Shown: positions 24,893 through 33,582, numbered from the stretch's first letter. The stretch: DNA of 64,000 bases from Peptococcaceae bacterium BRH_c8a (GCA_000961575.1 LADP01000031.1:62001-126000); one strand, 5' to 3'. The notes: generated by a model not told the origin, from the letters alone. A program made the numbers and translations.

Positions 24893-27462
24893 GCGCTATC
24901 ACCTCCGTAAGCCACTGTTGGCGGCAGGAAATAAAACCCGGTTCCCTGGTTGGGGGCACCACCGATTACTCGCAAGCGCACTTCGCCGTTGGGCGCTACG
25001 TAATCCCCTGCCAGGTTAAAGGTTCTGGAACCGGACAGTTCTACCCATTCCCCACGTCCCGGATGGTAAATTTCAAACGCTCCGGCAGGCACCGGTGAAG
25101 GATTGGGTCCCGGCGGGCCCATACCGCCGCCCTTACCGGAGGCAAGTTTATAGTAGTCAAATCCGATGCTAATTTCATTAAATGTAACGTTTTGCTGCAA
25201 CTGCGGCTTAAAGGCAAATACCAGCGAACCGCCTTCCAGACCCGTCAGGTTGTTATGCCCGAACATACCCCGTACCTGGGATTGAACCACCTCAGGGACT
25301 ACCAGTCCCGCCGGAATGGTAAACTTGCCGCCCGGTAATTGTATTTGGGGTCGCGCTACGAACATGGTCAGGTAGCTGGGCGGACGGTGATACTGTTTGA
25401 TACCCGCCTCACCGGTGGCGCTGTCGCTCCAGGCCAGCAGCGTTAGCGGCCAGCCGCTTTCCACCGGGCCTTGATGCCTCATTTGGTCTGTCCAGCCACC
25501 GCCCATTTCCACCCGCCGCTGCTCTTCCACGTTCAGTTGCCGACCGGGCGGCGGATTATAGGGTACGCCGGGCTGTGGCGGGGGAGGAGGCCCGTCAGGA
25601 TATTGGAATACCTGATACACATTGGGGTATTGCGGGCCATAATTCCCCTGGGGGTTATACTGCGGCACGTTAATTTCCATCGTCAGGGTTCTTTCTTCCC
25701 CGGGGTTTAAATCCCCCAGTACCCTGTACTGGCTGCCCCAGAGAACGGTAACGTAATCCAGTTTCATATTAGTTTCGTTTTTCACCCGGCCGGTGATGCT
25801 GCTGCCTTGAACCTCTACTGTTGCCGACAGGCCGGTTGCTTTTTCGGCCAGTTGATTATTAACAAAGGATATGCCGCGCATGTTCCACTGCGAAATATCC
25901 CCAAACTGCACTTCCAGATCCGAACCCCGAATAACCCGGTACTGGGGAGAGTCGTTTTCGCTCATCATTTCAATGGGTCGCCCGCCCATGGCCTGTACCT
26001 GCACCGCCAGGTCGGGGTCATCCAGCATGGCAGTAAATTCACCCCGGGTGGGTACAAAATATCCCACAGCGGTGTAACCCGCGGTTTTACCGGTTTCCCG
26101 GGCATCTACCACCTGCACGATATTGACCAGCACGTTGCCGCCGGTCTGGATCATGTACACATAGACCCCGCCGGCAAACAGTATTGACAGTAGCGGCACC
26201 ACCACCCAGGTGAACTCGGGACGCTGCATACGGCGCAGCACCAGGTACGTTATGGGGCCGGCAGCCAGCAAGAATACAAACAGGAATACCCCGACCGGCT
26301 GCCAGTTCACAAAGGCATCCCGGGGCAGATTGTTGGTTTGGTAAACCAGGTTGCCCAACTGGTAATTAGCCGGCATACCTCTATAATAAGCATCTTCACT
26401 TTCCGGGGTCAAAAACTTGGCCCACAGCGCTTCCCCCAGTACCCCCGCCCGCCAGGGAGACTGGTTGGGGTCAAAGCTCAACACCGTGACCGCTCCGGAA
26501 CCCAACGCATATCTTAAACCCAGCGGGCGTTCTTCCGGACCCCAAAGTTCGCCCGGGCCGTGCAGTTCAGCTACTGACGAAGCAGACGAGGCGTTAAACG
26601 TAGTACCAAGCCAGGCGGCTTCGGCCTGCCACCCTGTTTTTTCTGTTAATTGACCAGTGGTAACCTCAAGAGTGTTTTCAGGCAGGACATCCAGTGCTTG
26701 TCCAACGTCCAGACCCCCGCTCACCACCAAGCGGCCGCCCAGTTCCACCCATCCGGCTAGCGCCCGGCGTTGTCCGTCATCCAGCGTGGCGGCTCCCGCG
26801 GCGGTAGCCAAAATAGTTTGAAAAGCGTCTAATTGCTCACCCCGGCGGGGGAATAAGTCTTTGGTCAGTTCTTTCACCTGGGGCGCCCGGTACACCCCGT
26901 CGGGCATGATGGGACGAACCCGCTCCAGGGCGGGAGGCACTACACCCAGCACACCCACCGCCAAAGGCATGGGTCCGGTAACAGCGGCGCCGGGCATCTT
27001 GGTGCTAATCCGGGCCAACTCGTTTTTACCGGCACGGAAAATAAAATCCACCCGGGAACCCGGCCCGTTCACCGGAAACCACAGCGTGATCTTCTTTTCA
27101 CCGCCGGCAGGCAGGGATACCCTTTCACCATAGCCATGCATGGGAATATCCCTGGCAGGCTGCGTTGCACCGGGCGGTGACCCGGGCGGCGGGGGCGGCG
27201 TAAAGCGTATATAGTTTAGCGCCTCAATTACCCCGTTTAGGTCCTTGGCACCGGCATTCTTTAAAACCACTACCGCAGGAGCATGCCGGCCTGCGGCGCC
27301 CCAACCCTGCCAGCCCAACTCAGCCTCAATCTGCACCGAACCGTCGTTTTCTGCAGCGGCAGGCGGCAGCGCCACAATAAAACACAACAAAAGGGCGGCC
27401 AGCGCTATTACCGGCCACCCTTTGTGTATGCGGTTGCAAAAACTATGTATTGTCCCGAACAT
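24889..27462 (-). CDS. Large signal-peptide membrane protein, first gene of the ABC/MoxR operon
   Basis: 857 aa from the ATG at 27462, preferred because GGAGGGG lies 8 nt upstream; an ATG seven codons earlier has no such site. Signal peptide (GWPVIALAALLLCFIVALPPAAA), an extracytoplasmic Ig/jelly-roll-like region, two membrane helices at about 370-395 and 400-425 (VFLFVFLLAAGPITYLVL, VVVPLLSILFAGGVYVYMI), then another large domain rich in Pro, Gly and Tyr. No named family recognised. Its coupling to an ABC exporter suggests an accessory surface component. The 27463-27612 gap shows only A/T-rich sequence. Confidence 0.72.
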   Translation of the reverse strand: MFGTIHSFCNRIHKGWPVIALAALLLCFIVALPPAAAENDGSVQIEAELGWQGWGAAGRHAPAVVVLKNAGAKDLNGVIEALNYIRFTPPPPPGSPPGATQPARDIPMHGYGERVSLPAGGEKKITLWFPVNGPGSRVDFIFRAGKNELARISTKMPGAAVTGPMPLAVGVLGVVPPALERVRPIMPDGVYRAPQVKELTKDLFPRRGEQLDAFQTILATAAGAATLDDGQRRALAGWVELGGRLVVSGGLDVGQALDVLPENTLEVTTGQLTEKTGWQAEAAWLGTTFNASSASSVAELHGPGELWGPEERPLGLRYALGSGAVTVLSFDPNQSPWRAGVLGEALWAKFLTPESEDAYYRGMPANYQLGNLVYQTNNLPRDAFVNWQPVGVFLFVFLLAAGPITYLVLRRMQRPEFTWVVVPLLSILFAGGVYVYMIQTGGNVLVNIVQVVDARETGKTAGYTAVGYFVPTRGEFTAMLDDPDLAVQVQAMGGRPIEMMSENDSPQYRVIRGSDLEVQFGDISQWNMRGISFVNNQLAEKATGLSATVEVQGSSITGRVKNETNMKLDYVTVLWGSQYRVLGDLNPGEERTLTMEINVPQYNPQGNYGPQYPNVYQVFQYPDGPPPPPQPGVPYNPPPGRQLNVEEQRRVEMGGGWTDQMRHQGPVESGWPLTLLAWSDSATGEAGIKQYHRPPSYLTMFVARPQIQLPGGKFTIPAGLVVPEVVQSQVRGMFGHNNLTGLEGGSLVFAFKPQLQQNVTFNEISIGFDYYKLASGKGGGMGPPGPNPSPVPAGAFEIYHPGRGEWVELSGSRTFNLAGDYVAPNGEVRLRVIGGAPNQGTGFYFLPPTVAYGGDSA

Positions 27463-27612
27463 TTCCCAATCCCCTCCGCACAAATGTTTCTATATTGATG
27501 ACGCCTGCTCCTTGCTAATGGTTCCTGAAAAACAAAAAAATGTTTATTTTACATCAAAAGACGTCAGGACAATGTTCCTAACGCCTAATTTATCTGCCAC
27601 TATTTTTTCTCT

Positions 27613-28800
27613 TTAAAGGTAAATGTGTTCCAATGTTAGCGGCAGGTTGTTGTTCAGCCCCTTGCAGAGTAACAGTTGGTAGATGTTCAGACCAGATACC
27701 CTAAAAGAAGCGGCACTGCTGCGCAGGTACAGACCCCACATACGCACGAACCGGCGACCACATTTTTGTTCAATATTGTTGATATGTTTTAAAAAGTTAT
27801 CATACCAGCGATCCAGGGTCATGGCGTAGTGCATACGCAGACTTTCAGCGTGCAGCAGGTGCAGATCATATTCGGGTAGTAGCCACATTGTTTCCCGCAA
27901 AGAAGGTATATAGCCCCCGGGAAAGATGTATTTATCAGTCCATGAGTTGACAGGCTTTTCCCATACCCCGGCAATGGTATGTAGCATGGACAGTCCACCG
28001 GAAGCAAGCAGTTTGCTAACCTTGTCCATGTACTTGGGCAGATTGCCTTTACCCGTGTGTTCGAACATGCCTACGCTAACGATCTTGTCAAATTGGTATT
28101 CTTGCTCATCTATGTCCAGGTAGTTAATTAGTTTGACATCTACCCGTCCCTCAAAGCCTAGTTTCTTGATGCGTCCCTTAGTGGCCTTAAACTGTTCTTG
28201 GCTCAGGGTAACGCCCAGCGCTTGCACACCATACTTCTGCGCCGCCCTAATAATCAGCCAGCCCCAACCGCTGCCGATATCCAACAGGCGTTGCCCCGGT
28301 TGTAACTGAATTTTCTTAAGAATGTGATCGATTTTTTGCAATTGAGCCTGGTATAAAGAATCTCCGGGGGTTTTAAAATAAGCGCAGGAGTAGCTCATTG
28401 TTTCGTCCAGCCACAGCGAAAAAAAGTCGTTCCCTAAGTCATAGTGATATTGAATATTGTTTTTTTGTTTTATTTTAGCCGCTACGCCGCTCATTGTTTT
28501 AATGGCCGAAACCGCTTTACCGGTTAAGCCGTTAGGAATGCTGTCCTTGTTTAGTTCGGCCAACCGGAATATTTCCATCAGGTCGCCTTCGAAATCAAAG
28601 CATTCATCCATGTAAGCTTCACCGAAAGCAAGTACCGGGTCTTCCAGGTTAAAGTTCAGCGGTAACGGCTTATTGAAGGTCACTTTCACCCGAGGCGGCC
28701 CATCTCCGTAACGGACTGTCTCACCGTCCCAGTACAGAACTTCAAAACTGGCGTGCTTTATACCAGCAAAGAAAGACTTCAGCAGGTGTTTACGCATCAT
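27613..28800 (-). CDS. cfa: Cyclopropane-fatty-acyl-phospholipid synthase family methyltransferase
   Basis: 395 aa. SAM-binding motif LDIGSGWGWLIIRAAQKYG (about 160-178) after NIQYHYDLGNDFFSLWLDETMSYSCAYF, the signature of Cfa enzymes; VSVGMFEHTGKGNLPKYMDKV supplies the catalytic Glu and His. It adds a methylene bridge to unsaturated acyl chains of membrane phospholipids. GGAGG sits 3 nt before the first ATG and 6 nt before the second (28797), so the second is the likelier start. Monocistronic. Confidence 0.9.
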   Translation of the reverse strand: MMRKHLLKSFFAGIKHASFEVLYWDGETVRYGDGPPRVKVTFNKPLPLNFNLEDPVLAFGEAYMDECFDFEGDLMEIFRLAELNKDSIPNGLTGKAVSAIKTMSGVAAKIKQKNNIQYHYDLGNDFFSLWLDETMSYSCAYFKTPGDSLYQAQLQKIDHILKKIQLQPGQRLLDIGSGWGWLIIRAAQKYGVQALGVTLSQEQFKATKGRIKKLGFEGRVDVKLINYLDIDEQEYQFDKIVSVGMFEHTGKGNLPKYMDKVSKLLASGGLSMLHTIAGVWEKPVNSWTDKYIFPGGYIPSLRETMWLLPEYDLHLLHAESLRMHYAMTLDRWYDNFLKHINNIEQKCGRRFVRMWGLYLRSSAASFRVSGLNIYQLLLCKGLNNNLPLTLEHIYL

Positions 28801-29029
28801 TAACCTCCGTGATTACCCACCCGGCAAGGCAACACGGTTCTACCCGTATAATGTTAGATATAATTGCTTTAAAACAGTGAAAATTGTTTCTTATACTTCT
28901 TCGGCCGTAACCGGGCGGGTTAGAATTCTCTTCAAGTTGTATTTGTTGTTTTACTTTTATTAAACTCCCGCCTAATATATGATTTCGATTACCGGCTTCG
29001 GTATAATTTCCTCCAGACCACTATTATAG

Positions 29030-29374
29030 TTATGTTTTGTTCAGTTCTTCTTTAACAGCGTCAATGATCAGATCCTGGTCCAGACCGCCGTGGAGACGAG
29101 GTTCGCCATTGATTACTGTCAGCGGCAAACGTACCCGGTCAATAATTTTTTTCACCTCGGGATAGTCTTTAATTTCGTCGGTCTTAACATCAATGAATTG
29201 GCATACCACCCGATCACCAAAAATATCCTTTAGTTTTACGGTCAGTTCCCCGGCCTCTTCCTTCATGGTTTTTGCTGGTACGCCACAGGCAGACCCTCCG
29301 CCGCAGCCTCACCCGCCAGTAACAATAGGTTCGTCAACGCCGAAAAAGTAAATCCGGTTTTTGATTTCTTCCAT
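29030..29374 (-). CDS. Putative selenoprotein, thioredoxin-fold protein with in-frame UGA (Sec22)
   Basis: 114 aa if TGA at 29309-29311 is read as selenocysteine. The ATG at 29374 has GGAGG 8 nt upstream; an ATG at 29266 after the UGA has no clear site. The N-terminus reads MEEIKNRIYFFGVDEPIVTGG-U-GCGGGSACGVPAKTMKEE: a beta strand followed by a Gly-rich redox loop with U22, C24 and C30. The rest (FGDRVVCQFIDVKTDEIKDYP, LPLTVINGEPRLHGGL) has the cis-Pro strand and alpha/beta order of a small thioredoxin fold. It lies next to a CxxC thioredoxin-like gene, a DUF318 permease and an ArsR regulator, so a redox job in metal or metalloid handling is likely (inference). An automatic caller would keep only the last 78 residues. 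Confidence 0.75.
29277..29295 (-). promoter_or_regulatory. Possible bacterial SECIS hairpin
   Basis: Nucleotides 14-32 after the UGA form GGUCUGCC-UGU-GGCGUACC: seven pairs (one G-U) with one C/U mismatch and a triloop UGU whose G is 23 nt after the UGA. Bacterial SECIS elements are short hairpins with a G in an apical loop at about 16-37 nt from the codon. An alternative hairpin at nt 7-21 competes with it. Hand folding only. Confidence 0.45.
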
Positions 29375-29430
29375 GTTTGTCCCTCCTCGTCTTTGTATGA
29401 TGTTATTTTGGTTGTCTGAGCCAAACCGAT

Positions 29431-29459
29431 ACATAAAAAAATTTTTATGTGTTGGTCAA
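29431..29459 (-). promoter_or_regulatory. Candidate promoter and palindrome upstream of the selenoprotein gene
   Basis: Minus strand TTGACC (29454-29459), 17-bp spacer, TTATGT (29431-29436). The spacer and -10 are covered by a near-perfect palindrome ACATAAAAAA / ATTTTTATGT (29431-29450), a plausible operator for the nearby ArsR protein. Confidence 0.45.
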
Positions 29460-29483
29460 TAAAATATTGTATAGCTGTATTGA

Positions 29484-29510
29484 AAATAAGGAAGGGCTTT
29501 AAGCCCTTCC
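29484..29510 (-). terminator. Terminator after the thioredoxin-like gene
   Basis: Hairpin GGAAGGGCTT / AAGCCCTTCC followed leftward by TTATTTT. It lies 5 bp after the 29515 stop and separates the ArsR-permease-thioredoxin unit from the selenoprotein gene. Confidence 0.75.
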
Positions 29511-29514
29511 TATG

Positions 29515-29754
29515 CTATGCTTCTTCCTGAATCATCTTAATTACTGCGTCCTTCTTGGGTACTTTGCCGGTTGATTTTACCTTGCCGTTAATGATTAACC
29601 CCGGGGTAATCATTATACCAGCCTGCACTATTTGGTCCATGTCTTCCACCTTTTCAATCCGGGCGTCGATTTTAAGCTCTGCCACCGCATCCTGAACTAC
29701 TTTGGCGAGGTTCTTGCAATTTTTACAACCCGGACCCAGAACCTTGATTTCCAT
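29515..29754 (-). CDS. Thioredoxin-family protein (redox-active disulfide protein 2 type)
   Basis: 79 aa, active site C10-KN-C13 in MEIKVLGPGCKNC, then VQDAVAELKIDARIEKVEDMDQIVQAGIMITPGLIINGKVKSTGKVPKK with the cis-Pro TPGL. This is the small thioredoxin-like protein that typically follows DUF318 permeases. It probably reduces or transfers the substrate of the permease. Encoded 60 bp downstream of the permease gene, same strand, with a terminator right after it. Confidence 0.9.
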   Translation of the reverse strand: MEIKVLGPGCKNCKNLAKVVQDAVAELKIDARIEKVEDMDQIVQAGIMITPGLIINGKVKSTGKVPKKDAVIKMIQEEA

Positions 29755-29814
29755 GTAAAAAGCCTCCCTAATAAATGATATTTAAATAGCCAAATAACTT
29801 GGCCTACTAACAAT

Positions 29815-30885
29815 TTAACCTACGATACTTCCAAATATCATACCGGTAACTGTGGCCAGGGTAACCACCAGCAGCACGTATACAAGTGTTCTTTTGGTAC
29901 CCATAACACTTCGCACCACCAGCATATTCGGCAAGCTCAAAGATGGGCCGGCCAGAAGTAGCGCCAAGGCCGGGCCCTTGCCCATACCCATATCCAGCAA
30001 CGCTTTGACAATAGGCACTTCCGTCAGCGTGGAGAAGTACATCAAAGAACCGACCACCGAGGCCACCAAGTTTGCCGACAAGCTATTGCCCCCCACTGAT
30101 GATGAAATCCAGTGGGTCGGGATTACCACTTTCAACACGCCGGCAACAAAAACACCCACCAGCAAAATGGGGAATATCAGCTTGACAAATTTCCATGTTT
30201 CCAGCAGCCATTCCCTAACCTCGTCACCGTCATACCATTGGGTGAGCACTACTGCCAAAAAGCTAAGCAGGGCCATTATGATTGCCACTTTACTCCAAAA
30301 AGGAATAGCCATGGTACCGAAAAGAAGGATGGCCATCAGTGTGCCGAAGAAAGCCAGCAGGTGACCTACCGGTTTTCCTTCCTCCCCGGCAAACATTCCG
30401 GCATCATCGTTTAGTTTACGCCTTTCTTCTTTTCTAAATATAAAGGCCATCAACAATCCGATAACTATGGAGAAAACCACGGCGCCGATAGCCCTGGCCA
30501 AACCCAGTTCCCAGCCCATTTTTCTAGCGGTAAGGACTATGGCCAGAATATTAATGGCCGGGCCGGAGAATAAAAAGGTAACCGCCGGTCCCAGACCAGC
30601 CCCTTTTTTGTGGATACCCGCAAAAAGTGGTAGTACTGTGCAGGAGCAGACAGCCAATATGCCGCCGGAAACAGATGCCACCCCGTACGCCAAGTGTTTG
30701 GGCGCCCGAGGTCCGAAGTATTTGAGCACGGCACCGGTTGAAACCAACGCCGCTACACCTCCGGCAATAAAGAATGCCGGCACTAGACAAGTCAGCACGT
30801 GCGCTGAAAGATATTCTAAAAGTTCATTAATACCGCTTTGTAATATCGTCATTAATGTCATACTGCCATCTCCCAGGTTCATCAC
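29815..30885 (-). CDS. DUF318-family permease (ArsP/YraQ-like)
   Basis: 356 aa with about eight membrane helices. Two sequence repeats carry the family motifs: SGGILAVCSCTVLPLFAGIHKKGAGLGPAVTFLFSGPAINI (about 92-132) and LTEVPIVKALLDMGMGKGPALALLLAGPSLSLPNML near 295-330. The CSC motif is the conserved Cys site; ArsP members export trivalent organoarsenicals while others are unassigned. With ArsR upstream and thioredoxin-like genes downstream a metalloid efflux or redox role is likely, but the substrate is not known. Confidence 0.88.
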   Translation of the reverse strand: MMNLGDGSMTLMTILQSGINELLEYLSAHVLTCLVPAFFIAGGVAALVSTGAVLKYFGPRAPKHLAYGVASVSGGILAVCSCTVLPLFAGIHKKGAGLGPAVTFLFSGPAINILAIVLTARKMGWELGLARAIGAVVFSIVIGLLMAFIFRKEERRKLNDDAGMFAGEEGKPVGHLLAFFGTLMAILLFGTMAIPFWSKVAIIMALLSFLAVVLTQWYDGDEVREWLLETWKFVKLIFPILLVGVFVAGVLKVVIPTHWISSSVGGNSLSANLVASVVGSLMYFSTLTEVPIVKALLDMGMGKGPALALLLAGPSLSLPNMLVVRSVMGTKRTLVYVLLVVTLATVTGMIFGSIVG

Positions 30886-30957
30886 AAAATATAGTCAGTC
30901 AATCATTAATCATATAATATAAAAAAGTGACCACCATCATTGGCACGTTTAGCTTAA

Positions 30958-31353
30958 TTAGGCTTCCTGCTCAAGCCTGACAGTAGCTGTCTTACCCTGT
31001 TTGCACAAGGTAACGTCGCAATTTGTATCCAATTGCTGCAACCGGGCATATTCATCCTTAAAGTCCGGCAAGTTTTCAAGCCCTTGGTTAAAATAAGCTA
31101 TCATGCCGGCAAAATGATCATCCAGAAATTGAACCCGTAAAGCATAAAACGTACGCTGGGCATCTTTTTTTTCTTTAAGTAATCCAGCTTCTTTCATCAC
31201 CCTCAGGTGCTGTGAAATTCTTGGTTGGCTAATCTGCAACACTTCTTCCAACTCACAAACGTACATGGGTCTTACAGAAAGAAGTTTTAATATTTTAAGC
31301 CGAGTGGGCTCGCCCAAAGCCTTAAAGATTTTTACCCAAATATCGGTATTCAT
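30958..31353 (-). CDS. ArsR-family transcriptional regulator
   Basis: 131 aa. Winged helix: FKALGEPTRLKILKLLSVRPMYVCELEEVLQISQPRISQHLRVMKEAGLLKEKKDAQRTFYAL (about 10-72), with C33 inside ELEEVL-type helix (MYVCELEE), where ArsR places its ELCVCDL metal site; only one Cys is there. Two more cysteines lie near the end (C113, C119). So it may sense a thiophilic ligand by a different Cys set. First gene of the permease/thioredoxin unit, with its promoter at 31384-31412; GGAGG-type site before the ATG. Confidence 0.9.
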   Translation of the reverse strand: MNTDIWVKIFKALGEPTRLKILKLLSVRPMYVCELEEVLQISQPRISQHLRVMKEAGLLKEKKDAQRTFYALRVQFLDDHFAGMIAYFNQGLENLPDFKDEYARLQQLDTNCDVTLCKQGKTATVRLEQEA

Positions 31354-31383
31354 CTTGACCTCCCATTAGCAATTGTTTATATA

Positions 31384-31412
31384 ATGATAGCCTTATTTAT
31401 ATTTATTGTCAA
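31384..31412 (-). promoter_or_regulatory. Promoter of the arsR-permease operon
   Basis: Minus strand TTGACA (31407-31412), 17-bp spacer, TATCAT (31384-31389). Strong sigma-A match, back to back with the rightward promoter at 31451. Confidence 0.78.
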
Positions 31413-31450
31413 CATACTTTCATAATAACTGCCAAGTTTAAAAAATATCG

Positions 31451-31479
31451 TTGACAATTTAGTAAAAGCCTGGTAACAT
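31451..31479 (+). promoter_or_regulatory. Rightward promoter driving a candidate non-coding RNA
   Basis: TTGACA (31451-31456), 17-bp spacer, TAACAT (31474-31479). No coding region follows; the transcript would run to the terminator at 31754-31787. Confidence 0.72.
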
Positions 31480-31485
31480 ATTAGC

Positions 31486-31787
31486 AAGCGCCATCCTTAT
31501 AGAGACTCTGGTATAACAAAAGTGTTTTACTGGTTCCAAGGGTAGTGTTTTTTAGTTTAAAATGGTTGGTTTTAATCGGTAGTCCTGTTATTTGAGAATC
31601 TGGTTCGTTTCAAATTAGTATTAGTTTGGAAAGTATCATGGTGTAAAATCCCAGGTTTCCGGGTAAATCGAATCATGGAGGATAAAAAGCGTATCTTATC
31701 CCAGTTTTAACATCGGTAATATTCGGGTTTTAAACTGTAAGGATGGTCGCTTGGAGAGAAGGCAATAGCCTTCTCTCTTTATTTTTT
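31486..31787 (+). ncRNA. Candidate structured non-coding RNA, about 300 nt, family unknown
   Basis: Bounded by a consensus promoter and an intrinsic terminator, with no ORF of note. The 5' end AGCGCCATCCTTA (about 31487-31499) pairs with TAAGGATGGTCGCT (31738-31751) near the 3' end, closing the molecule just before the terminator; one or two bulges are needed. Inside, GTATAACA-AAAG-TGTTTTAC (31511-31530) forms a hairpin. End-to-end pairing is typical of stable RNAs such as 6S RNA, but I found no RNase P, SRP, tmRNA or riboswitch motif and the length is greater than usual for 6S. It is not upstream of any rightward gene, which argues against a riboswitch. Confidence 0.55.
31754..31787 (+). terminator. 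Intrinsic terminator of the candidate RNA
   Basis: GAGAGAAGGC-AATA-GCCTTCTCTC followed by TTTATTTTTT. Very strong for rightward transcription. Confidence 0.85.
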
Positions 31788-31887
31788 GGCTTATGAAAAA
31801 TTAGCATGCCGGGTAAACAAAAATCAGCCAAGGCAAATTCACTTTGGCTGATTTATAAATATAATTTACAATATTACACCTCCAGGA

Positions 31888-33582
31888 TTATTCCTCCCGG
31901 TATTCTGAAATAATGGGTAAGATAACGGGCTTGCGCCCGGTATTTTGTTGTATAAACGAGGATAACACCCTGGTAATCACATCTTTTAGTAATGACCACT
32001 TTTTAAACTGGGCCGGTTTTAGATTATTCAATTCTTTGGTCAGCAGTGCTTTTGCCTCGACCATTAACTCCATACTCTCGCGCATGTAAACAAAGCCCCG
32101 GGAGACTATTTCCGGGCCCGTTAACAGGGCGCCTGTTTTTGGATCGACCACCAGCACCACAACGACAAAACCTTCGGTGGACAGTACCTGCCGGTCATGT
32201 AAGACAACATTACCCACGTCTCCTACACCCAGACCGTCCACCATTACCTCGCCGGCGGTTACCTTCCCGTTTAAGAACACTTCTTGTTGTCGTAATGCCC
32301 AGCGCTCGCCTAACTCGACTTTAATTACGTTCTCCTCGGGTATACCCATTTCCACCGCCAGCCTGGAGAAATGCACATGATGCCTGTATTCCCCATGAAA
32401 AGGCATTACGTACTTGGGTTTAAGCAAATTAATCATGGTCTTAATTTCTTCCTGGGACGCATGACCCGAAACATGTACAGTGCCGTCTACAGAATAGACT
32501 ACCCGGGCACCGATGCGAAACAGGTTATCTATGGTACGGGCCACCAACTTTGCATTACCCGGTATGGGGGTGGCCGATATGATTACGGTATCACCAGGCA
32601 TTATCTGTACCTGCCGGTGCGACTTTACAGACATACGGGTCAATGCAGCCATCGGCTCGCCCTGGCTGCCCGTGGTAATAATGACAACTTTATTTGCCGG
32701 CATCGATTTGGCCTCGTCCAATTCGATCAGGGTATCATTCGGTATGTGCAGGTAACCCAGTTCAGAAGCGACGTCAACCACGCCTATCATGCTTCGGCCG
32801 GAGAGCGCCACTTTGCGCCCGAAAGCAGCGGCAGCGTTAATAATCTGCTGCACCCTGTGCACGTTTGACGCAAAGGTGGTAACAATAATTCGTTGCTCAC
32901 ATGTGGCGAAAACGTCTAACAGCGTTTTTCCCACCACTTTTTCCGATGGGGTACTCCCTTCCCGCTGGGCATTGGTTGTATCACAGATAAACAGAAGCAC
33001 TCCCCGTTCACCGTAAACGCCCAGTTTGTTTAAATCCATTACTCTTCCGTCCACCGGAGTTTGATCAATTTTAAAATCACCGGAGTGTACCACAAGCCCG
33101 ACAGGGGTATGAATCGCTAAACCGACACCATCGGGGATACTATGATTGACCCGAAAAAATTCAATTTTCATAGCCCCGAGTTTTAAAACATCCCCGGGTG
33201 TAATTTCATTTAGGGAAAAATCTTTTAACATGTTCCTGGCCGGCCCGAATCTGTCCGCAAGTTTTCTGCGGGCCAGGCCCAAAGTTAATTTGGTTCCGTA
33301 CACCGGAACGTTTAATTCGGGCAGAATGTAGGGTAGTGCCCCGATATGATCCTCATGCCCGTGAGTTAAGATGATGCCCCTAATTTTTTCTTTGTTAGTA
33401 CGCAGGTAATTAATATTTGGGATCACCAAATCAACGCCGGGGAGTTCCTCGTTGGGAAACTTCAACCCCGAGTCAACTATGATGATATCCTTGCCATATT
33501 CCAAAACCAGCATATTTTTGCCAATTTCAGAGATGCCACCCAGTGGTATGATGCTTAGTGAATTCTTTGCTGATTTAGCCAT
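31888..33582 (-). CDS. rnj: Ribonuclease J
   Basis: 564 aa, normal length is about 555. Metallo-beta-lactamase core with zinc motif HGHEDHIGALPY (about 74-85), the beta-CASP domain in the middle (TFASNVHRVQQI, GRSMIGV, ITTGSQGEPMAAL) and the RNase J-specific phosphate-binding HVSGHASQEEI and MPFHGEYRHHVHF. The C-terminal domain follows (from about 455). RNase J is a 5'-3' exonuclease and endonuclease central to mRNA decay in Firmicutes. It lies 2 bp after a 55-aa HTH gene, an unusual coupling. Confidence 0.93.
   Translation of the reverse strand: MAKSAKNSLSIIPLGGISEIGKNMLVLEYGKDIIIVDSGLKFPNEELPGVDLVIPNINYLRTNKEKIRGIILTHGHEDHIGALPYILPELNVPVYGTKLTLGLARRKLADRFGPARNMLKDFSLNEITPGDVLKLGAMKIEFFRVNHSIPDGVGLAIHTPVGLVVHSGDFKIDQTPVDGRVMDLNKLGVYGERGVLLFICDTTNAQREGSTPSEKVVGKTLLDVFATCEQRIIVTTFASNVHRVQQIINAAAAFGRKVALSGRSMIGVVDVASELGYLHIPNDTLIELDEAKSMPANKVVIITTGSQGEPMAALTRMSVKSHRQVQIMPGDTVIISATPIPGNAKLVARTIDNLFRIGARVVYSVDGTVHVSGHASQEEIKTMINLLKPKYVMPFHGEYRHHVHFSRLAVEMGIPEENVIKVELGERWALRQQEVFLNGKVTAGEVMVDGLGVGDVGNVVLHDRQVLSTEGFVVVVLVVDPKTGALLTGPEIVSRGFVYMRESMELMVEAKALLTKELNNLKPAQFKKWSLLKDVITRVLSSFIQQNTGRKPVILPIISEYREE

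Noticed and set aside
29030-29266. 78-aa protein starting at the ATG after the TGA
   Set aside because: No ribosome site at that ATG, and it would delete the Gly-rich Cys loop that fits the redox neighbourhood; the UGA-containing frame explains the locus better.
31486-31787. Riboswitch for a downstream gene
   Set aside because: The terminator is followed by the end of rnj on the opposite strand, so there is no gene to regulate in cis.
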